Origin: UBA10438 sp044238605
Lineage (GTDB): Bacteria > Bacteroidota > Ignavibacteria > Kapaibacteriales > Kapaibacteriaceae
Direction of reading: 5' to 3'
Length of the DNA: 64,000 nt
Assembly (NCBI GenBank): GCA_044238605.1
Contig: JBIICY010000001.1
Coordinates: forward strand, 248,001 to 312,000
Below are positions 1 through 9,224 of the stretch, piece by piece (the first letter of the stretch is position 1; the number at the start of each line of letters is the position of its first letter). Below the pieces are notes generated by a model. It was not told the DNA's origin and did no database searches. It saw only the letters and a list, made by a program, of their open reading frames with translations. The position numbers and the translations under genes are program-made.

Positions 1-1
1 C

Positions 2-1645
2 TCGCAGCACGTCTGGAAGAGCACCAACGAGGGAATGAGCTGGACAAAAATGAGTGGCGATCTAACGCGCAATGATCCAACAAAGCAGCAAGCATCGGGT
101 GGCCCCATCACGAAGGACAACACAGGCGTTGAAGTGTACAACACGATCTTCACCTTTGCAGAGTCACCAGTAAAGCAAGGGGTGCTGTGGACAGGCAGCG
201 ACTGTGGTCTGATCCACGTTAGCACAGATAACGGCGCAACCTGGAAGAACGTTACACCAAAGGGTCTGCCCGAGTCACTGATCAGCATGATATCACCGTC
301 AGCCTTCGATGCAGGCACAGCCTACGCAGCAGTGAACAGGTACAAGCATGGCGATATGGCGCCATACATCTACAAGACCACCGACTTTGGAGCATCGTGG
401 AAGCTTGCCACAGCTGGCATCCCACAAGGGGCATTTGCACGCGTTGTGCGGGAAGACCCATTCCGTAAGGGGCTTCTTTATGCAGGCACAGAGAAAGGCT
501 TATTCATTTCGTTCGATGGCGCTGAGACATGGAGTTCTTTCGATCTCAACTTCCCGGTTACACCTGTGCACGACCTCGTTGTTCATCCAACTGAGAAGGA
601 TCTTGTGATCTGCACACACGGACGTTCTTTCTGGATCCTTGATGATCTGACGCCGCTGCATCAGTATGCACCACGAGGCAAGAAGCTTCTCACAGCACAC
701 ACGCCCCGTCACACCTACCGTGTGTCAGGGGGCTCATGGTACAGCCCTACGATGAATGTGGGTGAGAATGCCCCATCAGGCGTGCAGTTGTTCTACACAC
801 TCGCCGACACAACATCAAAAGAACTGCGCATCACTATTCGCACCGAGAAGGGTGATAGCATCGTTACGTTTTCAAGCACGACAACACCGAAGGGCGATCC
901 GATCAAGATAGACCGCAACTTCCATGTGGACTCATTGCATCGCGTCTCTGCGGAAGCGCCTACAGTGTTCCGTGGACTAAACAAGTTTACATGGAACATG
1001 CGCTGGCCCGATGCTGAGCCGCTCGAGGGCTCATTGCTGTGGGGTGGCGGAACGGAGGGCCCAGCAGCAGTACCGGGATGGTATACAGCAACGTTCGTGC
1101 TTGGTAGCGATACACAGACGGTAACGTTTGAGATTCGTAAGGACCCGCGACTCGACACGCCGCACGAAGATTTTATTTCTCAGTTCGATCTACACCAGCG
1201 CATCAACAAGAAACTCTCGGAAGTGCACAAAGGCATCAAGCGTATCCGCGAAGTGCGCAGCACGGTCTCGGGTGTTACGTCCAGCTGGTCCGATCTTGAC
1301 TCAACACAAACTGCAGCAATCGATTCAATCGTCAAACAGATCAATGATACGCTCACATACGTCGAAGATGCGCTCATTCAAACAAAGGCAAAAGCCTTCC
1401 AGGATCTTTTGAACTACCCCGTAAAGCTCAACAACAAGATCGCTACACTTGCAAGCGTAGCATCGAGCGCAGACAGGCGTCCAACAAAGCAGACATACGA
1501 TCTTTTCGACCAGCTGTCTGCCGAAGCAGACTCGTATCTCCAGAAGTTGTATAACGTGGATGAGAAGTCCATTACAGAGCTTAACAAGCGCATTAAGCAG
1601 CTTGATCTGCCTGCAATTCCAAAGAAGAAATCAGCGAAGAACTGA
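2..1645 (+). CDS. Vps10/sortilin-like beta-propeller protein (5' end outside window)
   Basis: The reading frame is open from the first bases, so this is the C-terminal part of a larger protein. Its N-terminal half carries sortilin/BNR-type blades with Asp-box-like motifs such as STDNGATW and KTTDFGASW and the phrase WTGSDCGLIHV, characteristic of the VPS10-domain 'glycosyl hydrolase' family of secreted proteins. Around visible residue 200 the propeller ends (CTHGRSFWILDD) and a beta-sandwich-like region and a charged helical C-terminus follow. These proteins are usually exported; any signal peptide would lie upstream of the window. Substrate and enzymatic activity are unknown, and a hydrolase name should not be taken literally. 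The stop overlaps the next start codon by one base (TGATG), so the two genes are probably cotranscribed. Confidence 0.85.
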   Translation, partial: SQHVWKSTNEGMSWTKMSGDLTRNDPTKQQASGGPITKDNTGVEVYNTIFTFAESPVKQGVLWTGSDCGLIHVSTDNGATWKNVTPKGLPESLISMISPSAFDAGTAYAAVNRYKHGDMAPYIYKTTDFGASWKLATAGIPQGAFARVVREDPFRKGLLYAGTEKGLFISFDGAETWSSFDLNFPVTPVHDLVVHPTEKDLVICTHGRSFWILDDLTPLHQYAPRGKKLLTAHTPRHTYRVSGGSWYSPTMNVGENAPSGVQLFYTLADTTSKELRITIRTEKGDSIVTFSSTTTPKGDPIKIDRNFHVDSLHRVSAEAPTVFRGLNKFTWNMRWPDAEPLEGSLLWGGGTEGPAAVPGWYTATFVLGSDTQTVTFEIRKDPRLDTPHEDFISQFDLHQRINKKLSEVHKGIKRIREVRSTVSGVTSSWSDLDSTQTAAIDSIVKQINDTLTYVEDALIQTKAKAFQDLLNYPVKLNNKIATLASVASSADRRPTKQTYDLFDQLSAEADSYLQKLYNVDEKSITELNKRIKQLDLPAIPKKKSAKN

Positions 1646-2247
1646 TGCGACGTCTTCCCTTTCCGGCACTCGTCGTTTGGCTGACTGCTGTTGTAGCGGC
1701 TATGCTGTGGGTAGATCAACCGCTGGCGCAGTGGATTAACAGCATGCAGAATGATTCAAGTAGGGCACTTGGACATTGGCTTGAAGAGATAGGCAAGTCG
1801 CACTGGATTCTTGGTTACTGCATCGTAGTCTCGGTTATCGCATGGCGATCAAGACGTGATGAGGCATACAGCCATCTGCGATTGTTTGGTGCTGTTGCTG
1901 TCTCTGGAATCGCGGCAAACATCATTAAGATTCTTGTCTGCCGTCCGCGTCCACCGTTGTTCATTGAACAAGGCCTTACCTCGTGGGACCTACTGGCGTT
2001 CAAAGCGGAATTCCTGTGGAACTCGTTTCCGTCTGGGCACGCAACAACCGGCCTTGCTATAGCGGTTGCAGGCGCAGCTGCATACCCTCGGTTGAAGTAT
2101 GCATTCTGGATCATCGGTACTGCGATTGCTCTAGGGCGCATCATGCTCAACGTTCACTATCTGAGCGACGTACTTGCCGGCAGCCTACTCGGAACGTTGG
2201 CAGCACTGTGGTTCGCAGATCGCTTAGGACGCAAGCCTTCTGCGTAA
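1645..2247 (+). CDS. PAP2-family membrane phosphatase
   Basis: A 200-residue protein with the three-part PAP2 acid-phosphatase signature: K95 to RP at 102-103, PSGH at 129-132 and R165 with H171 and D175 (HYLSDVLAG). Several hydrophobic segments flank the motifs, so it is an integral membrane phosphatase. Family members dephosphorylate lipid phosphates such as undecaprenyl pyrophosphate or phosphatidylglycerol phosphate; which one applies here cannot be read from sequence. It is translationally coupled to the preceding propeller gene. Its last 24 bases overlap the 3' end of argH on the opposite strand. Confidence 0.88.
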   Translation: MRRLPFPALVVWLTAVVAAMLWVDQPLAQWINSMQNDSSRALGHWLEEIGKSHWILGYCIVVSVIAWRSRRDEAYSHLRLFGAVAVSGIAANIIKILVCRPRPPLFIEQGLTSWDLLAFKAEFLWNSFPSGHATTGLAIAVAGAAAYPRLKYAFWIIGTAIALGRIMLNVHYLSDVLAGSLLGTLAALWFADRLGRKPSA

Positions 2248-3510
2248 CTCATCAAGTCCGGGATTGGCAACACTGCCCAGAGCGGAAGTGCCTTCTATGG
2301 CGCAATGTTCCTTTGCACGCATTGACGCCCCATTGGCGACAAGTTGCCCTACCTGACGATATGCCTCACGGAACGGCACACCCTGTCGTACCAGGTCATC
2401 TACCCTGTCTACACTAAAGAGACCATCGTAGAGTTCACTATCAAGGATGTCTTCGCGCGGCGTGATCATCGGCGATACATGCTGCGCTACACGAAGGCAT
2501 AATCCGAGTTCATCGATGGCATGAACAATGCGATCTTTCGTGAACTGCATATCACGATGATATCCAGACGGAAGATTCGTGCAGACGAGTGCGATCTCCT
2601 GCGCAACGGAAGAAAGCCTATTGCTCCGGGCACGCAGCACTTCGAAAACATCGGGATTCTTCTTGTGCGGCATGATGCTCGAGCCAGTTGTTAGCGAATC
2701 AGGCAGCGAAACAAAGGCATAGTTCTGGCTTACATAGTGCACAACGTCTGTAGCAAATCTTGCAAGCGTTGAAGCAACCTGACCTATGGCAAAAGCCGCA
2801 AGTTTCTCAGTACGTCCGCGCGACATCTGAGAGAATGTACTCGTAACATGAACACGATCAAAGTTCAAGGCCTCTGTTGTTCGCTGCCTGTCAAGGGGCA
2901 GGCGTGTTCCATATCCTGCCGCGCTACCAAGCGGGTTGGCATTGGCAGCATCAATGGCCATATCAAGCACCCGCATATCTTCTGCAAGGGCTTCTGCGTA
3001 GCCCCCTAACCACAATGCTACGCTTGACGGCATGGCAACTTGATAGTGTGTATACCCCGGCAGGAGTATGTCTTGGTGCGCTTCCGCCTGGTCGAGCAAA
3101 AGGAGTGCAAGCTCTCTGGCAGCATTTTTCAGTATTCGTAGCTCGTGACGTAAGAACAATTTGAGATCTACCAGAACCTGATCGTTTCTGCTGCGACCAG
3201 TGTGCACCATCTTGCCAACATCTCCAAGTTTCTCCGTAAGGATCTTCTCGACCTGTGAATGAATGTCTTCTACCCCCTCTTCGATCACGATGCCGTTTGT
3301 ATCGATCTCAACCAAGAGGTTGCTAAGCGCATCCACAAGCTGTGCTGCTTCGGATTTAGTGATAAGTCCAACAGTACCTAGCATCTCTGCATGAGCAATA
3401 GATCCAACAACATCCCAGCGCGCCAGGCGGACGTCAACTGTGCGGTCATCGCCTACGGTAAACGACTCCATGATAGCATCGATCGGTGTTCCTTTGTCCC
3501 AGAGTTTCAT
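2224..3510 (-). CDS. argH: Argininosuccinate lyase
   Basis: ArgH cleaves argininosuccinate to arginine and fumarate, the last step of arginine synthesis, in the cytoplasm. The 428-residue protein has the fumarase/aspartase superfamily signature GSSIMPHKKNPD (about 276-287) with the catalytic Ser loop, HTGRSRNDQ (103-111) and the THYQ motif (about 154-157). It is slightly shorter than the usual 450-460 residues, mainly at the C-terminus. Its ATG overlaps the argE stop by four bases. It is the last gene of the arginine operon and runs into the oppositely oriented PAP2 gene. Confidence 0.96.
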   Translation of the reverse strand: MKLWDKGTPIDAIMESFTVGDDRTVDVRLARWDVVGSIAHAEMLGTVGLITKSEAAQLVDALSNLLVEIDTNGIVIEEGVEDIHSQVEKILTEKLGDVGKMVHTGRSRNDQVLVDLKLFLRHELRILKNAARELALLLLDQAEAHQDILLPGYTHYQVAMPSSVALWLGGYAEALAEDMRVLDMAIDAANANPLGSAAGYGTRLPLDRQRTTEALNFDRVHVTSTFSQMSRGRTEKLAAFAIGQVASTLARFATDVVHYVSQNYAFVSLPDSLTTGSSIMPHKKNPDVFEVLRARSNRLSSVAQEIALVCTNLPSGYHRDMQFTKDRIVHAIDELGLCLRVAQHVSPMITPREDILDSELYDGLFSVDRVDDLVRQGVPFREAYRQVGQLVANGASMRAKEHCAIEGTSALGSVANPGLDELRRRLAS

Positions 3511-4574
3511 TGCATTCTCCGCATCATCGCATCGAGAAGGTTGATAAATATCGGTATAGATTCGGCGAGCTCATCAACACCAATCCACTCATCAGGCGTA
3601 TGTGATCTGGAAGAATGTCCAGGCCCGATCTTGAGCGACGGAACACCTTCGGGAAGAAGGGACTGGTCCGACAACGTAGGGCTTCCGTACGTAGACATTC
3701 CTAAGGCAATACCTGCCTGCACAAGTGGATGTTCTGCGGGTATCGACGATGGCTGTAGCCGTAGCGAACGTGGCGTTACATCACATGTAACGTGGGAACG
3801 GATAATGTCCAGCACCTCCGCATTGGTATATGCATCCGTAATGCGAACATCAACGACAAACTCGCAGCGGTCTGGCACAACGTTATGCTGGCTGCCTGAT
3901 TGGATCTGCGTAACGGTCATTTTAACATTGCCGAGAACGCTGGATGTCTTTTCAAACTGATACCCTGCGAACCACTCTAGATCGATCATTGCCTTCTGAA
4001 TTGCATTGTCGCCCTCGTCGCGCGCGGCGTGTCCTGTGCGGCCATGTGCAACACAGTCCAGCACCATAAGCCCCTTTTCAGCAACTGCAAGCTGCATTGC
4101 TGTGGGCTCGCCAACAAGAGCGAGACTAAGAGGATGGGTGTTCCAGAGCTCTCTGGCAAGCAGATCCATACCCTGCGTTCCTGAAACTTCTTCTTCTGCT
4201 GTTGCAGCGAAGACAAACTCAACGGGTAGATCGCGCATCGATTGGTAGTGCAGGAAGGTGCCAAGCATCATCATCAGTGCACCGCCGGCGTCATTGCTTC
4301 CAAGTCCGTAAAGACGTCCGTCTTCAATTACGGCTCCGAACGGATCCTTGCTCCACCCATGGCCCGGACGTACCGTATCGTGATGCGAATTCAGCAGCAC
4401 TCTCGGAGCGCCTTCGCAAAACGTGCCAGGACTACTGTATGCAACAACGTTGTTTCCGATGCGCGTTACGCGTATGCCACGGTGATGCAGATAATTCTCG
4501 AGGATATCCGCCGTGGTATGCTCTTCTCGTGAGAAGGATGGTGTTGCGATGAGCTGACGCAGGAGATCGATCAT
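3507..4574 (-). CDS. argE: M20 deacylase, N-acyl-ornithine/N-acyl-citrulline type (ArgE-like)
   Basis: A 355-residue zinc-dependent amidohydrolase of peptidase family M20. Metal-site motifs are visible: HHDTV around 64-68, GSNDAGG around 92-98 and TAEEEVSG around 125-132 with the catalytic and metal-binding glutamates. Because the operon encodes an N-acyl-ornithine carbamoyltransferase rather than a classical OTCase, the likely substrate is N-acetyl- or N-succinyl-citrulline, deacylated before ArgG acts. This assignment rests on context, since M20 enzymes (ArgE, DapE, LysK) are hard to tell apart. It overlaps argB upstream and argH downstream by four bases each. Confidence 0.85.
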   Translation of the reverse strand: MIDLLRQLIATPSFSREEHTTADILENYLHHRGIRVTRIGNNVVAYSSPGTFCEGAPRVLLNSHHDTVRPGHGWSKDPFGAVIEDGRLYGLGSNDAGGALMMMLGTFLHYQSMRDLPVEFVFAATAEEEVSGTQGMDLLARELWNTHPLSLALVGEPTAMQLAVAEKGLMVLDCVAHGRTGHAARDEGDNAIQKAMIDLEWFAGYQFEKTSSVLGNVKMTVTQIQSGSQHNVVPDRCEFVVDVRITDAYTNAEVLDIIRSHVTCDVTPRSLRLQPSSIPAEHPLVQAGIALGMSTYGSPTLSDQSLLPEGVPSLKIGPGHSSRSHTPDEWIGVDELAESIPIFINLLDAMMRRMQ

Positions 4575-5335
4575 TGTATCAATGTACCGTGTTGTGTGCC
4601 AAGATCGCGCGCATGCTGAATACGCACCTTGACGCCTGAGCGTGCAGCGTCGATCGCCATGGTGATCTTTGGCAGCATACCAGCAGATATCGTTCCATCG
4701 GCGATGAGCTGCTCCACCTGATCTATCTTGATCTCTGCGATCACCGATTCTAGGTTTGTAACATCGCGCAGAACTCCGGGCAGATCGAACAGATATGTAA
4801 GCTGTACATGCTCACCATTCTGCACAGCGAGAGCTTTTGCAATCTCGGCTGCCATTGTGTCTGCATTGGTGTTCAGCAGCTGACCTCTGCCGTCGTGAGT
4901 AAGTGGCGCTACTACCAGCGAGATTCCAGCAGATTGTAACTGCATGATCTGTTTAGCATCTACTTTGACAACATCACCAACAAAACCGTAGTTGATTGTC
5001 GGATGTGCGCGTTTTATGGCACGAAGAAGGTCCATGTCAGCGCCGCAGAGTCCTAGCGAGGATACTCCCAAGGACTGCAGTTGAGCTACGATACCCTTAT
5101 TTATCAATCCCGCATAGGTCATGGTTACAACCCGCAAGGTATCTGCGTCGGTAATTCGACGCCCCTCCACCATCGTTTGAGAGATACCAAGCGATGCTGC
5201 AACGTCAGTAGCAATGCGTCCGCCGCCGTGAACAAGAATAAACGGGGCGTTCATTGATGCACATGCATGCAGTACCTGCTGCATCAAAGCTGCATCATCA
5301 ATTACTCCCCCACCGATCTTGATCACATGTATCAT
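4571..5335 (-). CDS. argB: N-acetylglutamate kinase (acylglutamate kinase)
   Basis: A 254-residue amino-acid kinase family protein that phosphorylates the gamma-carboxylate of N-acylglutamate. The N-terminus has the ATP-phosphate loop KIGGGVI (6-12), then VHGGGR (about 35-40) and the late N-x2-AD motif (NTNADTMAAEIA), typical of ArgB. The length fits the short, E. coli-like form without the N-terminal helix seen in arginine-inhibited hexameric kinases, which suggests weak or no arginine feedback (inference). The ATG overlaps the argF' stop and the argE ATG overlaps this stop, indicating translational coupling. Confidence 0.94.
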   Translation of the reverse strand: MIHVIKIGGGVIDDAALMQQVLHACASMNAPFILVHGGGRIATDVAASLGISQTMVEGRRITDADTLRVVTMTYAGLINKGIVAQLQSLGVSSLGLCGADMDLLRAIKRAHPTINYGFVGDVVKVDAKQIMQLQSAGISLVVAPLTHDGRGQLLNTNADTMAAEIAKALAVQNGEHVQLTYLFDLPGVLRDVTNLESVIAEIKIDQVEQLIADGTISAGMLPKITMAIDAARSGVKVRIQHARDLGTQHGTLIQ

Positions 5336-6291
5336 GCGAGCCCCTTTAGCATGTACGACAGCACAGTTTGTGCCGACACAACACGGTTAGCAGCCTGCGG
5401 AATCACAATGGAATTGTTACTGTCGATCACATCATCTGTTACGATCATGTTTCGACGCACAGGCAGACAATGCATAAACTTCGCATTGTTTGTAAGCGAC
5501 ATTTTCTCCGTGCTCACCGTCCACGACATGTCCTGTGATAGGATCTTTCCATACGGCTCAACTGCAGACCAATTCTTGGCGTAAACAAAATCCGCACCTG
5601 CCAATGCTGCATTCTGATCATGCGTAACAGAAACCCCATCAATGAACGATGCATCGAGTTGATATCCCTCAGGATGAGCCACGACCAACTCCACATCTGC
5701 ATGTTTCATCCACTCCACAAATGAGTTGGCAACTGCCTGCGGAAGCGCCTTTGGATGGGGCGCCCAGGTTAGGACTACTTTGGGTTTTGATGTTGTCTTG
5801 TACTGTTCGATGGTAACAAGATCTGCAAAGCTCTGTAGCGGATGCCGAGTTGCACTTTCGAGACTGATAACGGGTACGCCGCTGTGTTGGATAAACTTTT
5901 CGAGAACAGTTTCCTGATAATCGTGTTCACGGTCCGATAATCCGGCAAACGTGCGAAGTCCGAGCACATCGCAGTAGGCACCCATCACGGCAGCTGCCTC
6001 TTTGATATGCTCTGTGGTGTTGCCATTCATGACAACACCATCGCGCGTTTCTAGCGTCCACGAGTCGCTTCCGGCATTAAGTACAATCGTTTCTGCACCG
6101 AGCAGACTTGCAGCCTTCTGCGTGCTCAAGCGGGTACGAAGAGATGGATTCATGAACAGCAGGCCCACGGTCTTGCGTCTACCGAGCTCTGCATCCTTCC
6201 AAGGATCTTGTGCATAGGAGAGCGCTTCCGTTATTGCTGCTGGCAAGCTTGGACCGTTGATAATGTCGTAGACCGATGTAAATCGTTTCAT
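5332..6291 (-). CDS. argF': N-acyl-ornithine carbamoyltransferase (acetyl or succinyl type)
   Basis: A 319-residue aspartate/ornithine carbamoyltransferase. The carbamoyl-phosphate loop is NPSLRTR (48-54) and HCLPVRRN lies near the C-terminus. Features such as STQKAA, DSWTLE, HPLQSFAD and TWAPHPK match the N-acetyl- and N-succinyl-ornithine transcarbamylases of Xanthomonas and Bacteroides rather than classical ArgF. The enzyme would make N-acyl-citrulline, later deacylated by the ArgE-like gene. In the loop that selects the acyl group, the Bacteroides enzyme has Pro90 and the Xanthomonas enzyme Glu92; here the aligned residue is Thr93 (motif GNTTEH), so the natural acyl group is uncertain. 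It overlaps argB by four bases and lies 8 bp after argC. Confidence 0.9.
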   Translation of the reverse strand: MKRFTSVYDIINGPSLPAAITEALSYAQDPWKDAELGRRKTVGLLFMNPSLRTRLSTQKAASLLGAETIVLNAGSDSWTLETRDGVVMNGNTTEHIKEAAAVMGAYCDVLGLRTFAGLSDREHDYQETVLEKFIQHSGVPVISLESATRHPLQSFADLVTIEQYKTTSKPKVVLTWAPHPKALPQAVANSFVEWMKHADVELVVAHPEGYQLDASFIDGVSVTHDQNAALAGADFVYAKNWSAVEPYGKILSQDMSWTVSTEKMSLTNNAKFMHCLPVRRNMIVTDDVIDSNNSIVIPQAANRVVSAQTVLSYMLKGLA

Positions 6292-6299
6292 AGAAATCG

Positions 6300-7259
6300 T
6301 TAGAAAGCAGATGCTTTGGTGAAAAGTCCAGCGGTTTCTTCAAAACCGAACATGATATTCATGTTCTGCAAGGCCTGCCCCGAAGCCCCCTTCATGAGAT
6401 TGTCGATAACCGACACTACCAAGAGTGCAGAATCTGATGCTGTAATGCCGATGTGACACATATTGGTATTTACGATGGACTTCACATCGGGTTCGGTATC
6501 GCGGATTACCACAAATGGATGATCTGCGTAGAATTTACTGTAGAGCTGCTGGAGGTGGTCTACATCATACTCTCCACGCATCACACAGGTTGTGTAGATC
6601 CCACGACTGAATGGACCGCGAAGTGGTATAAAACTCAGAGCGTGCAGGCCAAGAGTTTGCTTGATCTCTGCTTCGTGTTGATGATGAAAAACCTTATAGG
6701 CATTTACATTTCCATAACGCCACGAAAAATGCGTTGTATCGATCGGCTGCTGACCAGCACCTGTGGAACCCGTCATTGATTGTGCAATAATGTCACCATG
6801 AAGGGCTGATGTTTCTGCCAACGGTAACAGTGCAAGCTCAACAGAAGTAGCAAGGCAGCCTGGGTTTGCTACACGATTAGCTGTAGATAGTTGCGTGCGG
6901 TATTTTTCGGGCAATCCATAAACAAATGGACTATCAGCACTCATGATGCGAAAGTCCATGCTGAGATCGATTACCTTCACATGATCGGGAACATCGTTAG
7001 CGCTCATCCACGCCTTGCTCATTCCGTGCCCCATGCACAGAAAGACTACGTCTACCTCTTCCAACGACACCAACTGCGCGGCAAAACCAAGATCCGTGTA
7101 GCCCCAGAGATCGCTGTGGGCGCTTGCAAGGGGCTTGCCTGCATGCGACGAACTCACAGCCACAATGGCCGAAGCATCTACATGCGGGTGCTGGAGTAGA
7201 AGTCGAAGCGTCTCCCCACCGGTATAGCCAGCAGCACCTATCACAGCAGCGCGTATCAT
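6300..7259 (-). CDS. argC: N-acetyl-gamma-glutamyl-phosphate reductase
   Basis: ArgC reduces N-acyl-glutamyl phosphate to the semialdehyde with NADPH. The 319-residue protein starts with a Rossmann motif (GAAGYTGGE, 8-16) and has the catalytic-Cys signature NPGCLATS with C135, followed by GSTGAGQ. Its length fits the shorter ArgC class. The ATG overlaps the argG stop by four bases. The next enzyme of the pathway, the aminotransferase ArgD, is not in the window. Confidence 0.95.
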   Translation of the reverse strand: MIRAAVIGAAGYTGGETLRLLLQHPHVDASAIVAVSSSHAGKPLASAHSDLWGYTDLGFAAQLVSLEEVDVVFLCMGHGMSKAWMSANDVPDHVKVIDLSMDFRIMSADSPFVYGLPEKYRTQLSTANRVANPGCLATSVELALLPLAETSALHGDIIAQSMTGSTGAGQQPIDTTHFSWRYGNVNAYKVFHHQHEAEIKQTLGLHALSFIPLRGPFSRGIYTTCVMRGEYDVDHLQQLYSKFYADHPFVVIRDTEPDVKSIVNTNMCHIGITASDSALLVVSVIDNLMKGASGQALQNMNIMFGFEETAGLFTKASAF

Positions 7260-8461
7260 GACTTGCCTCCGTGATGCACGCTGCGCCAGAGCGACGTTGA
7301 GATTGCATTGATGGTTGCAAATCCGCGAGCATCAGCCCCATCCCAAGCTTTGTTTTCTTCGCCATACGTTGCAAAACTTGACCGCATCAGATCGTTGTCA
7401 GATGTGATGCCCTGCGCTGAGAAGCTGCCGTGAGAGCACAGTACAGTTACAGTTCCAGACACACCTTCTTGTGTTGAAGCAAAGAATGCTTCGATGTCTC
7501 GCATGGCAGGCTCGAGAAACTGGCCTTCATGCAGAAGCTGACCATACCACAATGCAAGCTGGTCTTTGAGCATCAGCTGCCACTTCGTTAGCGTATGCTT
7601 TTCTAGTGCGTGATGTGCTTTGATGGTGATCAGTGCGGCGGGTGCCTCGAAAGCGACACGGCCCTTGATGCCAAGGATCGTATCACCAACGTGCATGTCC
7701 CGTCCGATGTGCCACTTCGATCCTTTCTCGTTTAGCTTACGCAGCACGTCAAGCGAACTCATGCGCTCACCGTTGAGCGCAACAGGAAGCCCCTTGTCAA
7801 AGGTAATGGCAAGTGTTTCGTGGCTGCCAGCAGCGGGCGACGCATGTACAGACGACGGCCATGCATGCTCTGGAAGGGGCTCGTTAGACGTGAGTGTCTC
7901 ACGTCCGCCGATCGTTGTACCCCAAATTCCCTGATTGATCGAGTATGCTGATTTTGTCCAGTCACCCTCTACACCATGCTTTGTGAGATACGCTATCTCT
8001 TCATCACGCGAAAGTTTGCTGTCGCGGATCGGCGTGATGATCTGCAGATCCGGACACATAATGCGAAAGATCACATCAAAGCGAAACTGGTCGTTGCCGG
8101 CCCCTGTGCTACCATGTGCTATATGCGTAGCACCGATAGCGCGGGCGTGTTCAGCTATCGCAATAGCCTGCACAACACGCTCTGCACTTACGCTAAGCGG
8201 ATACGTTCCATTCTTGAGAACATTTCCGGCGATACAATACCGGAGAACAGAATCGAACAACTGCTGCGTTCTATCGAGTTCTGCATGAGAAGCAACGCTG
8301 CATGCCTCTGCTCGTGCTTTGATATTCTCGAGCTCTGTTGCAGAGAAGCCCCCTGTATCAACGATCACAGAATGTACTTCCATACCGAGGTCTACAGAGA
8401 GATACCGCGCACAAAACGAGGTATCGAGACCACCGCTAAATGCGAGAAGAACCTTATTCAT
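7256..8461 (-). CDS. argG: Argininosuccinate synthase
   Basis: ArgG ligates citrulline and aspartate using ATP. The N-terminus MNKVLLAFSGGLDTS contains the PP-loop (AFSGGLDTS). STGAGNDQFRFD and the SINQGIWG segment are further family marks. I place the start at 8461, where ATG overlaps the stop of the upstream GNAT gene (ATGA), giving 401 residues, the normal length. A 15-codon longer frame exists but lies inside the GNAT gene and adds nothing conserved. Confidence 0.95.
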   Translation of the reverse strand: MNKVLLAFSGGLDTSFCARYLSVDLGMEVHSVIVDTGGFSATELENIKARAEACSVASHAELDRTQQLFDSVLRYCIAGNVLKNGTYPLSVSAERVVQAIAIAEHARAIGATHIAHGSTGAGNDQFRFDVIFRIMCPDLQIITPIRDSKLSRDEEIAYLTKHGVEGDWTKSAYSINQGIWGTTIGGRETLTSNEPLPEHAWPSSVHASPAAGSHETLAITFDKGLPVALNGERMSSLDVLRKLNEKGSKWHIGRDMHVGDTILGIKGRVAFEAPAALITIKAHHALEKHTLTKWQLMLKDQLALWYGQLLHEGQFLEPAMRDIEAFFASTQEGVSGTVTVLCSHGSFSAQGITSDNDLMRSSFATYGEENKAWDGADARGFATINAISTSLWRSVHHGGKS

Positions 8462-9021
8462 TCGGCAGACTCCTTGGGATCGTAGAGCATTCCTGTGCAG
8501 AGGCACATTGAGCGTTTGGTGCGTTCGAGGATGTCAAAGTTCGGACAGGACTGACAGCCCTTCCAGAACGATTCATCGGCTGTGAGTTCGGAGAAATGTA
8601 CCGGACGGTAGCCAAGCTCGAAGTTGATCTTCATGACCGCAGCACTCGTGGTGATGCCGAACATTTTTGAGTCGGGGAAGCGTTCGCGTGAGAGCTCGAA
8701 TGCCGCGCGTTTGATACATCTGGCAAGATTATTCTTTCGGAACTCAGGCTTCACGATTAGACCGGAGTTAGCCACATATCTACCGTGTTCCCATGTTTCG
8801 ATGTAGCAGAACCCTGCAAACATGCCTGCAGGGGTAAGGGCTATAATTGCCTTGCCTTCCGTCATCTTCTGCATAATGTACTCAGGCGTTCGGCGTGCGA
8901 TACCCGTACCGCGCTGCTGCGCTGCAACGTAGATCGTTTCAACGATCTCCTCTGCATACGAAATGTGTGATTGGTCGGCGCGCACAATGTGCACGTCGAC
9001 CTCTTCCAAGAGGTGATTCAT
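8458..9021 (-). CDS. GNAT-family N-acyltransferase of arginine operon, Cys-rich C-terminus
   Basis: The first gene of the arginine operon encodes 187 residues with a GNAT fold: the segment PEFRKNNLARCIKRAAFE (92-109) resembles the acetyl-CoA pyrophosphate loop. In Bacteroidota, similar genes head arginine clusters and are annotated as N-acetylglutamate synthase-like, so the likely role is N-acylation of glutamate (context inference; acetyl versus succinyl donor unknown). The C-terminal 35 residues contain four cysteines, C156, C159, C173 and C175, in a CxxC-x13-CxC pattern that could bind a metal. The start follows a GC-rich leader with an upstream ORF. No clear Shine-Dalgarno sequence precedes the ATG. 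Confidence 0.8.
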   Translation of the reverse strand: MNHLLEEVDVHIVRADQSHISYAEEIVETIYVAAQQRGTGIARRTPEYIMQKMTEGKAIIALTPAGMFAGFCYIETWEHGRYVANSGLIVKPEFRKNNLARCIKRAAFELSRERFPDSKMFGITTSAAVMKINFELGYRPVHFSELTADESFWKGCQSCPNFDILERTKRSMCLCTGMLYDPKESAE

Positions 9022-9059
9022 AGGCTAAAAAATGGGGGTGCTTGATCCGTGCGGCGAGT

Positions 9060-9191
9060 CTATCGTGCTCGAGCCGCTCGTTGTGGGCGAGGCGCTGAAG
9101 GCTTCGCTGCGGGATGGGTCAGGATTGGTGCGTTACGAGGAACGTCTTTCCAGCCGGGTTTCCCGCAGCGGAAGTCGTCGTCGGTCCTCAT
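9060..9191 (-). other. 43-codon upstream ORF, Arg-rich end, in arginine-operon leader
   Basis: A short frame runs from ATG at 9191 to TAG at 9060, ending 38 bases before the GNAT start. It encodes 43 residues, seven of them Arg, and ends RPQRAARAR, so four of the last nine codons are Arg (CGC, then three CGA). A leader peptide rich in the end-product amino acid would suit attenuation control. The first third of the ORF (CTTCCGCTGCGGGA) can pair with a later part (TCCCGCAGCGAAG) to form a 13-bp stem with one bulge. There is no visible ribosome site and the coding status is unproven. The block is noticeably more GC-rich than the genes around it, so a dispersed repeat is the alternative. Confidence 0.35.
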
Positions 9192-9224
9192 TATGGTAAC
9201 GCGTGAGAATCATTTCAAGGGTCG

